Positions 1 to 5,953 of a stretch of DNA of 7,965 bases are shown one piece after another. Where the stretch lies: contig JAGGSM010000142.1 of NCBI GenBank assembly GCA_021159105.1, forward strand, positions 1 through 7,965, written 5' to 3'. The notes under the pieces are model-generated. The model worked only from the letters and a program-made list of their open reading frames with translations, searched no databases and was not told the DNA's origin. The number at the start of each line of letters is the position of its first letter. Position 1 is the first letter of the stretch. Made by a program: the position numbers and the translations under genes. Source of the stretch: Candidatus Bipolaricaulota bacterium (GTDB taxonomy: Bacteria; Bipolaricaulota; Bipolaricaulia; UBA7950; UBA9294).

Positions 1-379
1 GATCTTCTACCAGTACCGGGGTATCGTTCACCGCAACGACCGTAACGGTGACCTGTGCGCTCGACGTCTCTCCGTCGTTGTCTTTCACTTGATACGTGAA
101 AGTGTCGCTTCCGTAGTAATTCGCGATTGGATCATACGTGACGGTGTTGTTGGCATTCACTTGAGCCGTGCCAGCGCTGGGACCCGTGATTATGGTTACG
201 GTGATCGGCGTGTCTCCCAGGCCAATGTCGTTATCCAGGACGGCGATCGTCACCGCGGAATCTTCAGCGGTGATCACGCTGTCGTCGCTTGCAACTGGAG
301 TGTCTGCCAGCGCTAGCATCCCGATAGATACCACAAGAACAGACAACAATCCACACAGAATCCTTCGTTTCTTATTCAT
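1..379 (-). CDS. Secreted Ig/cadherin-like (tandem-95-type) repeat protein, N-terminal part
   Basis: The frame opens at 379 and stays open for 126 codons to the window edge, so only the N-terminus is seen. An ATG directly before it (380-382) is an equally possible start, and no clear ribosome site is visible. Residues 1-25 are a signal peptide: basic MNKKRR, a hydrophobic core, and an ALA cleavage site before Asp26. Residues 29-118 form one all-beta repeat with the landmarks VLDND (48-52), VTYDP (80-84), FTYQVKDNDG (94-103) and VTVTVVAVNDTPV (110-122). These match the Ig/cadherin-like modules repeated in large bacterial surface or exported proteins (the tandem-95 or Big_9 type). Residues 119-126 begin the next repeat, so the full protein probably carries several. 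Such modules usually serve as stalks or in adhesion; that role is inferred. The neighbouring gene upstream is separated by about 410 bases, so this is likely its own transcript. Confidence 0.8.
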   Translation of the reverse strand, partial: MNKKRRILCGLLSVLVVSIGMLALADTPVASDDSVITAEDSAVTIAVLDNDIGLGDTPITVTIITGPSAGTAQVNANNTVTYDPIANYYGSDTFTYQVKDNDGETSSAQVTVTVVAVNDTPVLVED

Positions 380-382
380 CAT

Positions 383-795
383 AGCTAGAAGGTAGCAGAA
401 TAAACAGTGTAAATTGATCACCGTTGAGGAGCATCCGGGGTATCTGGTTCTGGCGCGACGCGGACCGATTTCCGTAATGTGCATTACGGCGCAATCAGTG
501 CTGCCAGCACAGACTTGTATGCCCCCATCGTTTGTGTTTCATGGGTTCGAGCAAGATCTTGAGTTTGGAGTTGCCTTGCCTCTTGATACACCGCGTGCTT
601 GCCGCGGGAGGAGTGCAGAGATTAGCTACAGGCGAATGTTCGTACTGGTTACATGAGTTCTCGCGAGAATGGACCCCTCGACGCCGGAGACAAGCCAGGC
701 ATGGCCATCTTCAACGCTGCGAGAAGATCGATGAGCGTCGTACCTTAAAGTGCAGCAGCTACCCGTCCGATGCCTGTCTGGATTGGGTTGCGATC
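383..795. other. Intergenic region without a convincing gene
   Basis: About 410 bases lie between two minus-strand genes. Plus-strand frames are open at 414-656 and 532-1017, but they have no ribosome site and no recognisable domain, and the second runs antisense to the patatin paralogue. No tRNA and no intrinsic terminator with a T tract was seen. What stands out are short perfect inverted repeats at 472-489, 498-510 and 658-669. The region should hold the promoter of the repeat protein on the minus strand, but no good -35/-10 pair was found. Confidence 0.6.
472..489. repeat. 18-bp inverted repeat, possible operator
   Basis: CCGTAAT, spacer GTGC, ATTACGG: seven perfect base pairs per arm. 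It lies about 90 bases upstream of the repeat-protein start on the minus strand. A second perfect repeat, GTGCTG-C-CAGCAC, follows at 498-510. Neither is followed by a T tract on either strand, so a protein-binding site is more likely than a terminator. The function is inferred. Confidence 0.35.
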
Positions 796-1689
796 TCAAA
801 AATCGGTCATTGTGGAGTCGTCCGCCTTCCAACCCGAGATCTGCTCCGTGCAGGCTTGCTTGACGAGCGGTATGGCCTTCTCGAGCCTCCGGAAACTGCT
901 CCAATTCTCCCTGCCAAAGCGCTCCAGGCTGATCACTCGATCGGCCTTGGTCAGGATCTGCTGCGTCAGGGCCTTTCGCCGGATCTCATCTACCCGAGCC
1001 AATACCTCAATGATTGAGCGCTGAGGCTTGAGCTCCCGGCGCTCCGGAAGTGACAGGGCAACGATGGGACGGTCGGCATCGCCAAGGGAGCAGAGAGGCA
1101 GCGTACAGTACGTGGCGCTGCTTACGTACTTGTGTCCACTGATTACCACGGGCGGGAAGAGCCCTGGAAAAGCAATCCCTGCCCTTACTAGATCGAAGAG
1201 TCGTCCGGTGTCCAACAACGTTTCCTGCCCCCTTTCGATGTCAATCACTGATACGGCGAGAGGGGTCTCTAGATCCTCAACGGTGAGGTCCCCAAAGAGC
1301 TGCAAGAGATTGGCTTCTACCAGATCCCACTCGAATACTCCCAGTCGCGTAAGGTTGGCGTGACAGAACAAGCTTTCCCGCAAGAAGTACGACATACTCT
1401 GCGCTGCCATTCGCTTCTCCGCTCGGGACAGAGCGCCCAATTGCTCAAGCTCCCACATCGCACGGCGATTCTCTTCGAAGAACCGGATGATACGAGGGAG
1501 AGCTTCTCCAGGGTCGCGCCCAAGTGCGAAAAGTGCTCCTATCATTGCACTTACGCCTGTGGCCACTATCTTCTTGATGGAAAAGCTGGCTTCGCTCAGG
1601 GCCTGCAGAAGTCCTATGTTCAGCGCACCACGCAGCCCAATCCCTCCCAAAGCAAGCGTAATTCCTCTATGAGCGGCTTCGTGCTTCAT
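796..1689 (-). CDS. Patatin-like protein, catalytically degenerate paralogue
   Basis: This 297-residue protein has the patatin alpha/beta fold landmarks, but the active site is eroded. The oxyanion loop, normally GGGGxRG, is GGIGLRG (15-21). The nucleophile elbow GxSxG reads G45-V-S-A-M49, so Ser47 is kept but the second Gly is Met. The catalytic Asp motif VDGG is replaced by V189-S-S-A192. The block AFPGLFPPV (173-181) is well kept, as in the upstream paralogue. It therefore probably folds as a patatin but lacks the Ser-Asp dyad; a regulatory, structural or lipid-binding role is inferred. The start at 1689 is chosen because AGAGGA precedes it at proper spacing and because homology begins there; a longer frame reaching 1839 overlaps the neighbour too deeply. 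It overlaps the 3' end of the upstream patatin gene by 23 bases, which suggests coupled translation. The frame is intact, so it is not an obvious pseudogene. Confidence 0.85.
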   Translation of the reverse strand: MKHEAAHRGITLALGGIGLRGALNIGLLQALSEASFSIKKIVATGVSAMIGALFALGRDPGEALPRIIRFFEENRRAMWELEQLGALSRAEKRMAAQSMSYFLRESLFCHANLTRLGVFEWDLVEANLLQLFGDLTVEDLETPLAVSVIDIERGQETLLDTGRLFDLVRAGIAFPGLFPPVVISGHKYVSSATYCTLPLCSLGDADRPIVALSLPERRELKPQRSIIEVLARVDEIRRKALTQQILTKADRVISLERFGRENWSSFRRLEKAIPLVKQACTEQISGWKADDSTMTDF

Positions 1690-2518
1690 TGAGTTTCCTC
1701 TCCAGTTGTGGTAGATACCGCTTGGCTGTTTCGTACCCTTTTGTGATCGCGCTCTCGTAACCATCGAACTTGAGAATATCGAACCCCGGCAGCTGCACGG
1801 TGAAGCCGAAATCGGCGCTTTCAAGCTCAGCCTGTTCAAGGGCTTCGCCCTTCAGAAGGTCAACATACGTAACGATGGAGAACCCATTCTCTACGGTTCG
1901 CACCAGATCATTCGGTCCTAGTCCTACGCCGATGACGAAGTCGGCTCCCTCCTCACGCAACTCGCGCGCCGGAACGTTCGAGAGCACACCGCCATCGACG
2001 AGGAGGAATTCACCCCTCCGCACCGGTGGGAAGATCCCCGGAATGGAGATCGAGGGCAGAACACCGTCGACCAGCTTCCCTTCTTTGATGGAAACGGTCT
2101 TGCCGGAGATGATATCAACTGCAGCGGCGGAGAAGGGAAGCACTGTGTCACTGAACAAGTGCTCTCCAAATATGAACTCCAATGCCTTTAGATTGCGCTT
2201 GTGAGAATAGACCGAGGACCGTAGAGAAGAGATGTTGCATGCAGCATGCAGGAGCCAGTTGCGGAGAAACGCGTTGTTGATGTGGGCGTTTTGAAAGATA
2301 TTGGAGTAGTGTAGGTGCATATTGGCAACTTGCTCAGCAGCGATCCGCTGAAGTTTCTCCGAAGTACCGTACAATGCATATGCGCCACCGACTATCGCCC
2401 CTATGCTTGCACCATTGATGAGATCAATAGAAATCTCTGCCTCTTCCAGAGCACGCAACACGCCGATATGTGCGTAACCCCGTGCGCCACCACCGCCCAG
2501 ACTCAGTCCGATCTTCAT
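1667..2518 (-). CDS. Patatin-like phospholipase, active-site complete
   Basis: This 283-residue protein carries the full patatin/RssA-type catalytic set: the oxyanion loop GGGGARG (8-14), the nucleophile elbow G36-A-S38-I-G40, the conserved block SIPGIFPPV (158-166), and the catalytic Asp175 in VDGG (174-177). The family hydrolyses acyl esters of phospholipids or other lipids with a Ser-Asp dyad. The substrate here is unknown. No signal peptide or membrane helix is seen, so it should act in the cytoplasm or at the inner membrane face. The start at 2518 has AAGGAG five bases upstream (GATAAGGAGAAT before ATG), and homology starts at residue 2. A longer frame reaching 2773 crosses the divergent promoter region and is not favoured. 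The downstream paralogue at 796-1689 overlaps its end. No strong promoter was identified on the minus strand upstream. Confidence 0.92.
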   Translation of the reverse strand: MKIGLSLGGGGARGYAHIGVLRALEEAEISIDLINGASIGAIVGGAYALYGTSEKLQRIAAEQVANMHLHYSNIFQNAHINNAFLRNWLLHAACNISSLRSSVYSHKRNLKALEFIFGEHLFSDTVLPFSAAAVDIISGKTVSIKEGKLVDGVLPSISIPGIFPPVRRGEFLLVDGGVLSNVPARELREEGADFVIGVGLGPNDLVRTVENGFSIVTYVDLLKGEALEQAELESADFGFTVQLPGFDILKFDGYESAITKGYETAKRYLPQLERKLNEARSRS

Positions 2519-2594
2519 ATTCTCCTTATCGTACTGTAAGGGTGAGGCTTCAGCAACAAGATCTCTGCTGCGAAGTATCCGCTCGGCGGTGTCC

Positions 2595-2623
2595 TTGACG
2601 GGAGAGCAATAATGTGCTAGGGT
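2595..2623 (+). promoter_or_regulatory. Promoter for the HPr-like frame and asparagine synthetase
   Basis: The -35 box TTGACG (2595-2600), a 17-base spacer and the -10 box TAGGGT (2618-2623) with an extended TGC just before it fit a sigma-70-type promoter. Transcription would begin near 2630, about 25 bases before the ATG at 2655. The same TGC-TA pattern recurs before the small membrane protein gene. Confidence 0.5.
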
Positions 2624-2654
2624 GACGTATCTCCAAGAAGAAGAGGTGGTAACG

Positions 2655-2846
2655 ATGCAAACAGTCCGTATCGAATCGGCGTATACCGTGCGTTTTCTCC
2701 AGGCCGCCTGCGTCAATAATCCCTTCTTCTTCGTGCATAATCCCAACGCCTCGTTCTGAGGCGCAAAACCCATCTACTGTTTGTTCGCCATCAAGGCCGT
2801 TGAGCAGCTCTTGCGTCATGGTCATGGCTTCGTAAATCGGGATTAG
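2655..2846 (+). pseudogene. HPr-like small protein frame interrupted by in-frame TGA
   Basis: The frame begins at ATG 2655 behind GAGGTGG (2643-2649) and a promoter at 2595-2623. It runs 34 codons to a TGA at 2757-2759. The same frame then continues 28 more codons to TAG at 2844-2846, with codon use that still looks protein-coding. Read through, the product has 62 residues plus the TGA position. By eye it resembles small HPr-like (PTS phosphocarrier fold) proteins: RFLQAA (13-18) matches the family's KFV-type first helix, and GAKPIYCLFAI just after the TGA matches the AKSIMGxxSL helix. The phosphorylated His of true HPr is not evident, as in known divergent HPr-like proteins. It may be a nonsense-mutated gene, a selenoprotein, or a real 34-residue leader peptide; four of its last 15 residues before the TGA are Asn. 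A hairpin directly after the TGA (2760-2789) does not fit a standard bacterial SECIS well. Confidence 0.4.
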
Positions 2847-2858
2847 AATCATTGATTC
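2846..2858. repeat. 13-bp inverted repeat before the asparagine synthetase
   Basis: GAATC, spacer ATT, GATTC, with weaker flanking complementarity (ATTA and TAAT). It sits in the 39-base gap between the HPr-like frame and the asparagine synthetase start, just upstream of its ribosome site AAGGAG (2873-2878). It could be an operator or a weak hairpin affecting translation; the role is inferred. Confidence 0.3.
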
Positions 2859-2885
2859 ATTAATGCACACATAAGGAGATATAGT

Positions 2886-3794
2886 ATGTCTAGTTTAGCA
2901 GTACAACAACTTGTCGATGTATTGAAAGTGAAAGATGAAATCATGCATGCAGCACGCGAATACCTTCGCCAAGAGGGATTCATCGAGATCCTGCCGGTCA
3001 TCCTCTCGCCGATTACGGACCCGCTGCATCACGACACCTTCGATGGGACGGTCAGCTTCTACGGGTCTCCCTATCAACTGACGAAGAGCATGATCCTGCA
3101 TAAACAGATCGCCCTTAGAACACTTCCGCGCATCTACAGCGTCTCGCCGAACGTGCGCATGGAACCGGCGGAGCGAGCCAGCCTGGGCCGCTACCTGGCC
3201 GAGTTTGTGCAGCTCGATCTCGAAGTACGCGACGCCTCCCGAGACGAGATCATCGGCGTAGGGGAAGGGCTGGTCTTACACGTGTTGACGAGAGTCGCTG
3301 AGAGATGCCCCGCCGAACTGGAGCGATTAGGGCGGGAGTTGACCATCCCCGAGGCGCCGTTTAAGCGTGTCTCGTTCCAAGAAGCGCAGGAACAGTTCGG
3401 GAAGGGATTCGATGATGCCCTATCTTCGTCGCTCTCCGCGCCGGCGTGGGTCATCGACTTTCCCCGCAGCGTGCGTGAATTCTACGATCGCGAGGACCCA
3501 GCGCGGACTGATATCTTGCTCGACATGGACCTGATCTACCCGGAAGGGTACGGTGAGGCTCTCTCTGGGGGGGAGCGTGAACACACGCTGCCCCGCATCC
3601 TGCGGAGGCTAGAGAAGGATGGCATCGACAAGGAACGCTTCTCGCAGTACCTAAGCTTTGTTGAGGAAGGCCTTCCCGCCTCCGCTGGGTTTGGCATCGG
3701 CATCGAGCGCCTGACCAGATTCGTCTGCGGTCTCGAAGACGTTGAGCAAGCCCGCCTCTTCGCCAAGGCACCTGGAAAGGTGGGAGCGATCTAA
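2886..3794 (+). CDS. Asparagine synthetase of the AsnRS-paralogue (AS-AR) type
   Basis: This 302-residue protein is a class II aminoacyl-tRNA synthetase catalytic core without the N-terminal anticodon-binding OB domain of true AsnRS or AspRS. Motif 1 lies around residues 31-46. Motif 2 is at 83-114, with the ATP-contacting Arg91 and Glu93 in VRME and FVQLDLEV at its end. Motif 3 is GFGIGIERL (268-276). The segment from DFPRSVREFYD to LIYPEGYGEALSGGERE (191-232) matches the Asx-binding part of AsnRS. The size and absence of the tRNA-binding domain match the archaeal asparagine synthetase first characterised in Pyrococcus abyssi, which makes asparagine from aspartate, ATP and ammonia. That activity is inferred here; aminoacylation or another amino-acid ligase role is possible. 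AAGGAG lies 7 bases before the ATG. It probably shares a transcript with the HPr-like frame upstream and ends in TAA before a strong hairpin. Confidence 0.88.
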   Translation: MSSLAVQQLVDVLKVKDEIMHAAREYLRQEGFIEILPVILSPITDPLHHDTFDGTVSFYGSPYQLTKSMILHKQIALRTLPRIYSVSPNVRMEPAERASLGRYLAEFVQLDLEVRDASRDEIIGVGEGLVLHVLTRVAERCPAELERLGRELTIPEAPFKRVSFQEAQEQFGKGFDDALSSSLSAPAWVIDFPRSVREFYDREDPARTDILLDMDLIYPEGYGEALSGGEREHTLPRILRRLEKDGIDKERFSQYLSFVEEGLPASAGFGIGIERLTRFVCGLEDVEQARLFAKAPGKVGAI

Positions 3795-3823
3795 TTGGGG
3801 TACGCGGTCTAAGCGTGTGCGAT

Positions 3824-3858
3824 GATAGGCGAACCAGATTGACCCTGGTTCGCCTATC
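3824..3858 (+). terminator. Perfect 14-bp stem-loop after the asparagine synthetase
   Basis: The arms GATAGGCGAACCAG (3824-3837) and CTGGTTCGCCTATC (3845-3858) pair without a mismatch around the 7-base loop ATTGACC. It starts 30 bases after the stop codon of the asparagine synthetase. No U tract follows (the next bases are CACATTT), so it may end transcription in a factor-assisted way or protect the mRNA 3' end. Confidence 0.5.
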
Positions 3859-3897
3859 CACATTTCGGGCTTCGTGTTTCGCCCCGTGTTTCTCCAG

Positions 3898-3906
3898 TGC
3901 TACAAT
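3898..3906 (+). promoter_or_regulatory. Extended -10 promoter of the small membrane protein
   Basis: TGC-TACAAT, with TACAAT at 3901-3906, is a near-consensus extended -10 box. No good -35 is seen 16-18 bases upstream, which is tolerable for this promoter type. The predicted start near 3913 gives a leader of about 24 bases. Confidence 0.45.
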
Positions 3907-3936
3907 GGATTTATCCTATTGCAGAGGAGATGCGTT

Positions 3937-4167
3937 ATGAAACTGGTACGCGGATTGATGACGGGCGGTGGGGTTGGAGCGTTCTTCTTTTTCAGTTGGA
4001 TCATCCAGATGCTGTGGAACAGCATCGTCGTTGGGCACCTGGGGCTTCTCAAAGCCCTAACCTACTGGCAGGCTGCGGGGCTGTGGTTCCTGATCATCCT
4101 GCTCTTTGCCTGGACCGGGATCGGGGTGAGCAGCAGCATCTTTCGACGGTGGCGCTCCTACGATTGA
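3937..4167 (+). CDS. Small two-helix membrane protein
   Basis: This 76-residue protein has a good ribosome site: GAGGAG, then 7-8 bases, then ATG 3937. A short basic N-terminus (MKLVRG) is followed by a hydrophobic helix at about 10-31 and another at about 45-63, then a basic tail (FRRWRSYD). The signatures LWN (26-28) and LTYWQAAGLW (41-50) recall a widespread family of small bacterial membrane proteins of unknown function with an LWN...TYWQA pattern. No function can be assigned. It has its own extended -10 promoter. Its 3' end overlaps the end of the convergent ABC ATPase gene by 10 bases, so the two transcripts are antisense to each other there. An in-frame ATG further upstream (3874) lacks a ribosome site. 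Confidence 0.75.
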   Translation: MKLVRGLMTGGGVGAFFFFSWIIQMLWNSIVVGHLGLLKALTYWQAAGLWFLIILLFAWTGIGVSSSIFRRWRSYD

Positions 4168-4946
4168 GGGTGCCTTCCCGTTACCGGAAGGACGGCGCGC
4201 AGGCCATTTGCATCGGTCAGTGTCTCAAACTCCATGCCGTAAGCGTGCTGCAGTGATTCCGGCGTAACGACCTCCTGCGGTGAGCCCTGAGCGATCAGGC
4301 GACCTGCAGAGAGGAGGACGGCGGTATCTCCGTACAGGATGGCGTTGTTAGGGTTGTGCGAACTGATGGCGAACGTGAAGCCTTCCGCTGCGAGATCTCC
4401 GGTGCGATTGAACACATCGTGCTGGTGGCGCGGGTCGAGGTGCGCGTCCGGCTCGTCCATCAGTAGGTACTTCGCTCCCTGCGCCAATCCGCGGGCGATC
4501 AGGGCGAGGCGCTGTTCGCCACCGCTGATCGCAGTATAGGAGCGATCGCGCAATTTCCACAGATCGAGAACCTTTAATGCCGCCGCGACACGTTCGTGAT
4601 CGACCTTCTGCGGAGAGGTGAATGGGCCCAGATAGGGAGCGCGGCCCATCAACACGACCTGGTACACGCTGTAGGTGAAGACCGGTTCGTGAATCTGGGG
4701 AACGAAGCCGATCGTGCGCGCTCGTTGCAGCGGATGGAGCGTGCGCAGGTCTCTGCCATCGATCTGCACCGAGCCGGATTTTGGAGCCCTGATCCCGCAC
4801 AGGCACTGGATCAGTGTGGTCTTTCCCGAGCCGTTTCCTCCCAGGATGAACGTGGTTTTGCTCTCTTCTAGCGACATCGTGACATCGCGCAGTGCGAGCG
4901 TCCCCGGGATGTAGGAGTAGGATAGGCCCACCGCGCCGAGGCTCAT
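4158..4946 (-). CDS. ABC transporter ATPase of the FecE/BtuD type
   Basis: This 262-residue nucleotide-binding subunit powers an importer of the iron-siderophore/heme/cobalamin class. Its elements are the Walker A GGNGSGKTT (36-44), Q-loop Gln84 (VPQ), the signature SGGEQ (141-145), Walker B YLLMDE (160-165), the D-loop around HLD (169-171) and H-loop His197 (SSHNPN). All catalytic residues are present, so it should be active. The start at 4946 is chosen because its ATG overlaps the permease stop as ATGA and the sequence GGGGTGG (4953-4959) lies six bases before it. The in-frame ATG at 4952 would touch that ribosome site. It is the last gene of the operon and ends in TAG, overlapping the convergent small membrane protein gene by 10 bases. 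Confidence 0.93.
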   Translation of the reverse strand: MSLGAVGLSYSYIPGTLALRDVTMSLEESKTTFILGGNGSGKTTLIQCLCGIRAPKSGSVQIDGRDLRTLHPLQRARTIGFVPQIHEPVFTYSVYQVVLMGRAPYLGPFTSPQKVDHERVAAALKVLDLWKLRDRSYTAISGGEQRLALIARGLAQGAKYLLMDEPDAHLDPRHQHDVFNRTGDLAAEGFTFAISSHNPNNAILYGDTAVLLSAGRLIAQGSPQEVVTPESLQHAYGMEFETLTDANGLRAVLPVTGRHPQS

Positions 4947-5953
4947 CGCCATCCACCCCGCTCGCGCAGCAGACGCATGAACAACAACAGGAATACCGGT
5001 ATCCCGATCAATCCAGCGAGGATCCCCAGCGGAATCTCTGTTGCCATGGCGGTGCGTGAGATATCGTCCAGAACAAGGAGGATGAACGCCCCGATCCCGA
5101 TCGAGGCCGGAATGAGGCGGGCATGGTCCGGCCCGACAATCGCCCGTGCTGCGTGCGGAACGATGAGACCGATCCAGCCGATTATTCCGCTCATGGCAAC
5201 AGATGAAGCTACCAGAAGCGCAGCAACGAACAGGACAGCAAACCGGCTGCGCCGAACGTTTATCCCCAGAGCGAGGGCCTCGTTCTCACTTAGGGTCAAT
5301 ACATTCAGCCGCCAGCGGATCATGAGGAAGAACACAATACCGAAGATCGTGATCGCAAGAAGCGGCCACAGATTGCTCCAACGAGATCCTCCCAGACCGC
5401 CGAGGAGCCAGTAGGTGATCGCGGGAAGGGTGTCAAGCGGGTCAGCGACGTACTTGATCAGGCCGAGGAGGGCGTTGTAGAAGGCGCTCACCAGGATACC
5501 GGTGACGACGAGGATGAGGATCGATGATCCGAAGCGCAGTCCTATCCCGTAGACAATGAAGATCGCCAGCAGGCCGAACCCGAACGCGAACAGTTGCACG
5601 TAGACCGCGCTGTGAGTGAGGAGGAGGGCCAGCGCCGCCCCGAACGCCGCCCCCGAGCTGACGCCGAGGATGCGTGAATCGACGAGTGGGTTGCGCAACA
5701 ACCCTTGGAAGACCGCTCCGCTCACGGCGAGGTTTGCGCCCACACAGAGCGCGGCCAGAATGCGCGGCAGGCGCACGCGCAGGACCAGGGCACGTATCGT
5801 AGAAGAGACCGCGCTCGGACGGAACAGGGCGCTGAACGCATCTCCCACAGGGATGTGGTAGCGACCGATCAGAAGCGACGCCGTGGCGAGCGTTACCGGA
5901 AGGAGGAAGAATATCCAGCTCGCCAGGTGCTTGTGCTCTATTCTCCTGTCAAT
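4943..5953 (-). CDS. FecCD/BtuC-family ABC permease with non-canonical start
   Basis: This membrane subunit imports the ligand delivered by the binding protein and probably works as a homodimer, since only one permease gene is present. It is rich in hydrophobic helices. It has the family landmarks LRVRLPRILAALCVGANLAVSG, the coupling region WIGLIVPHAARAIVG near residue 260-274, and a C-terminal EIPLGILAGLIGIPVFLLL. The first canonical in-frame start is GTG 5848, which gives 301 residues but removes the first membrane helix and has no ribosome site. The frame continues upstream without a stop to 5966 and encodes that missing helix (LASWIFFLLP and onward) followed by LLIGRYHIP, typical of the family. 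No ATG, GTG or TTG occurs there. ATT at 5951-5953 has GAGGAGGT six bases upstream and gives 336 residues, the usual family length. ATA at 5941, overlapping the previous stop, is another candidate. Family assignment is firm; the start is an inference. Confidence 0.85.
   Translation of the reverse strand: MDRRIEHKHLASWIFFLLPVTLATASLLIGRYHIPVGDAFSALFRPSAVSSTIRALVLRVRLPRILAALCVGANLAVSGAVFQGLLRNPLVDSRILGVSSGAAFGAALALLLTHSAVYVQLFAFGFGLLAIFIVYGIGLRFGSSILILVVTGILVSAFYNALLGLIKYVADPLDTLPAITYWLLGGLGGSRWSNLWPLLAITIFGIVFFLMIRWRLNVLTLSENEALALGINVRRSRFAVLFVAALLVASSVAMSGIIGWIGLIVPHAARAIVGPDHARLIPASIGIGAFILLVLDDISRTAMATEIPLGILAGLIGIPVFLLLFMRLLRERGGWR

Noticed and set aside
414..1017. Plus-strand open frames at 414-656 and 532-1017.
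   Set aside because: They lack ribosome sites and domains, and the second is antisense to a well-supported patatin-like gene.
1690..1839. N-terminal extension of the pseudo-patatin frame.
   Set aside because: It lies entirely inside the upstream patatin gene; a good ribosome site and the family's N-terminal strand support the start at 1689.
2236..2250. 15-base palindrome TGCATGC-A-GCATGCA.
   Set aside because: It lies inside the active patatin coding sequence and is explained by codons for Leu-His-Ala-Ala-Cys; no regulatory position.
2641..2657. GAGGTGGTAACG resembles the T-box core GGGTGGTACCG upstream of an Asn-related gene.
   Set aside because: Only about 15 bases separate it from the predicted transcription start, leaving no room for Stem I and a specifier loop. 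No terminator with a U tract follows. It reads better as a ribosome binding site.
2757..2759. Use of TGA as a sense codon by the whole genome (altered genetic code).
   Set aside because: The pseudo-patatin, permease and small membrane protein genes all end in TGA at positions fitting their families, so TGA is a normal stop here.
2550..2870. A 106-codon minus-strand frame between the patatin gene and the asparagine synthetase.
   Set aside because: It has no ribosome site, shows no recognisable domain, and is antisense to the promoter and the HPr-like frame, whose features are better supported.
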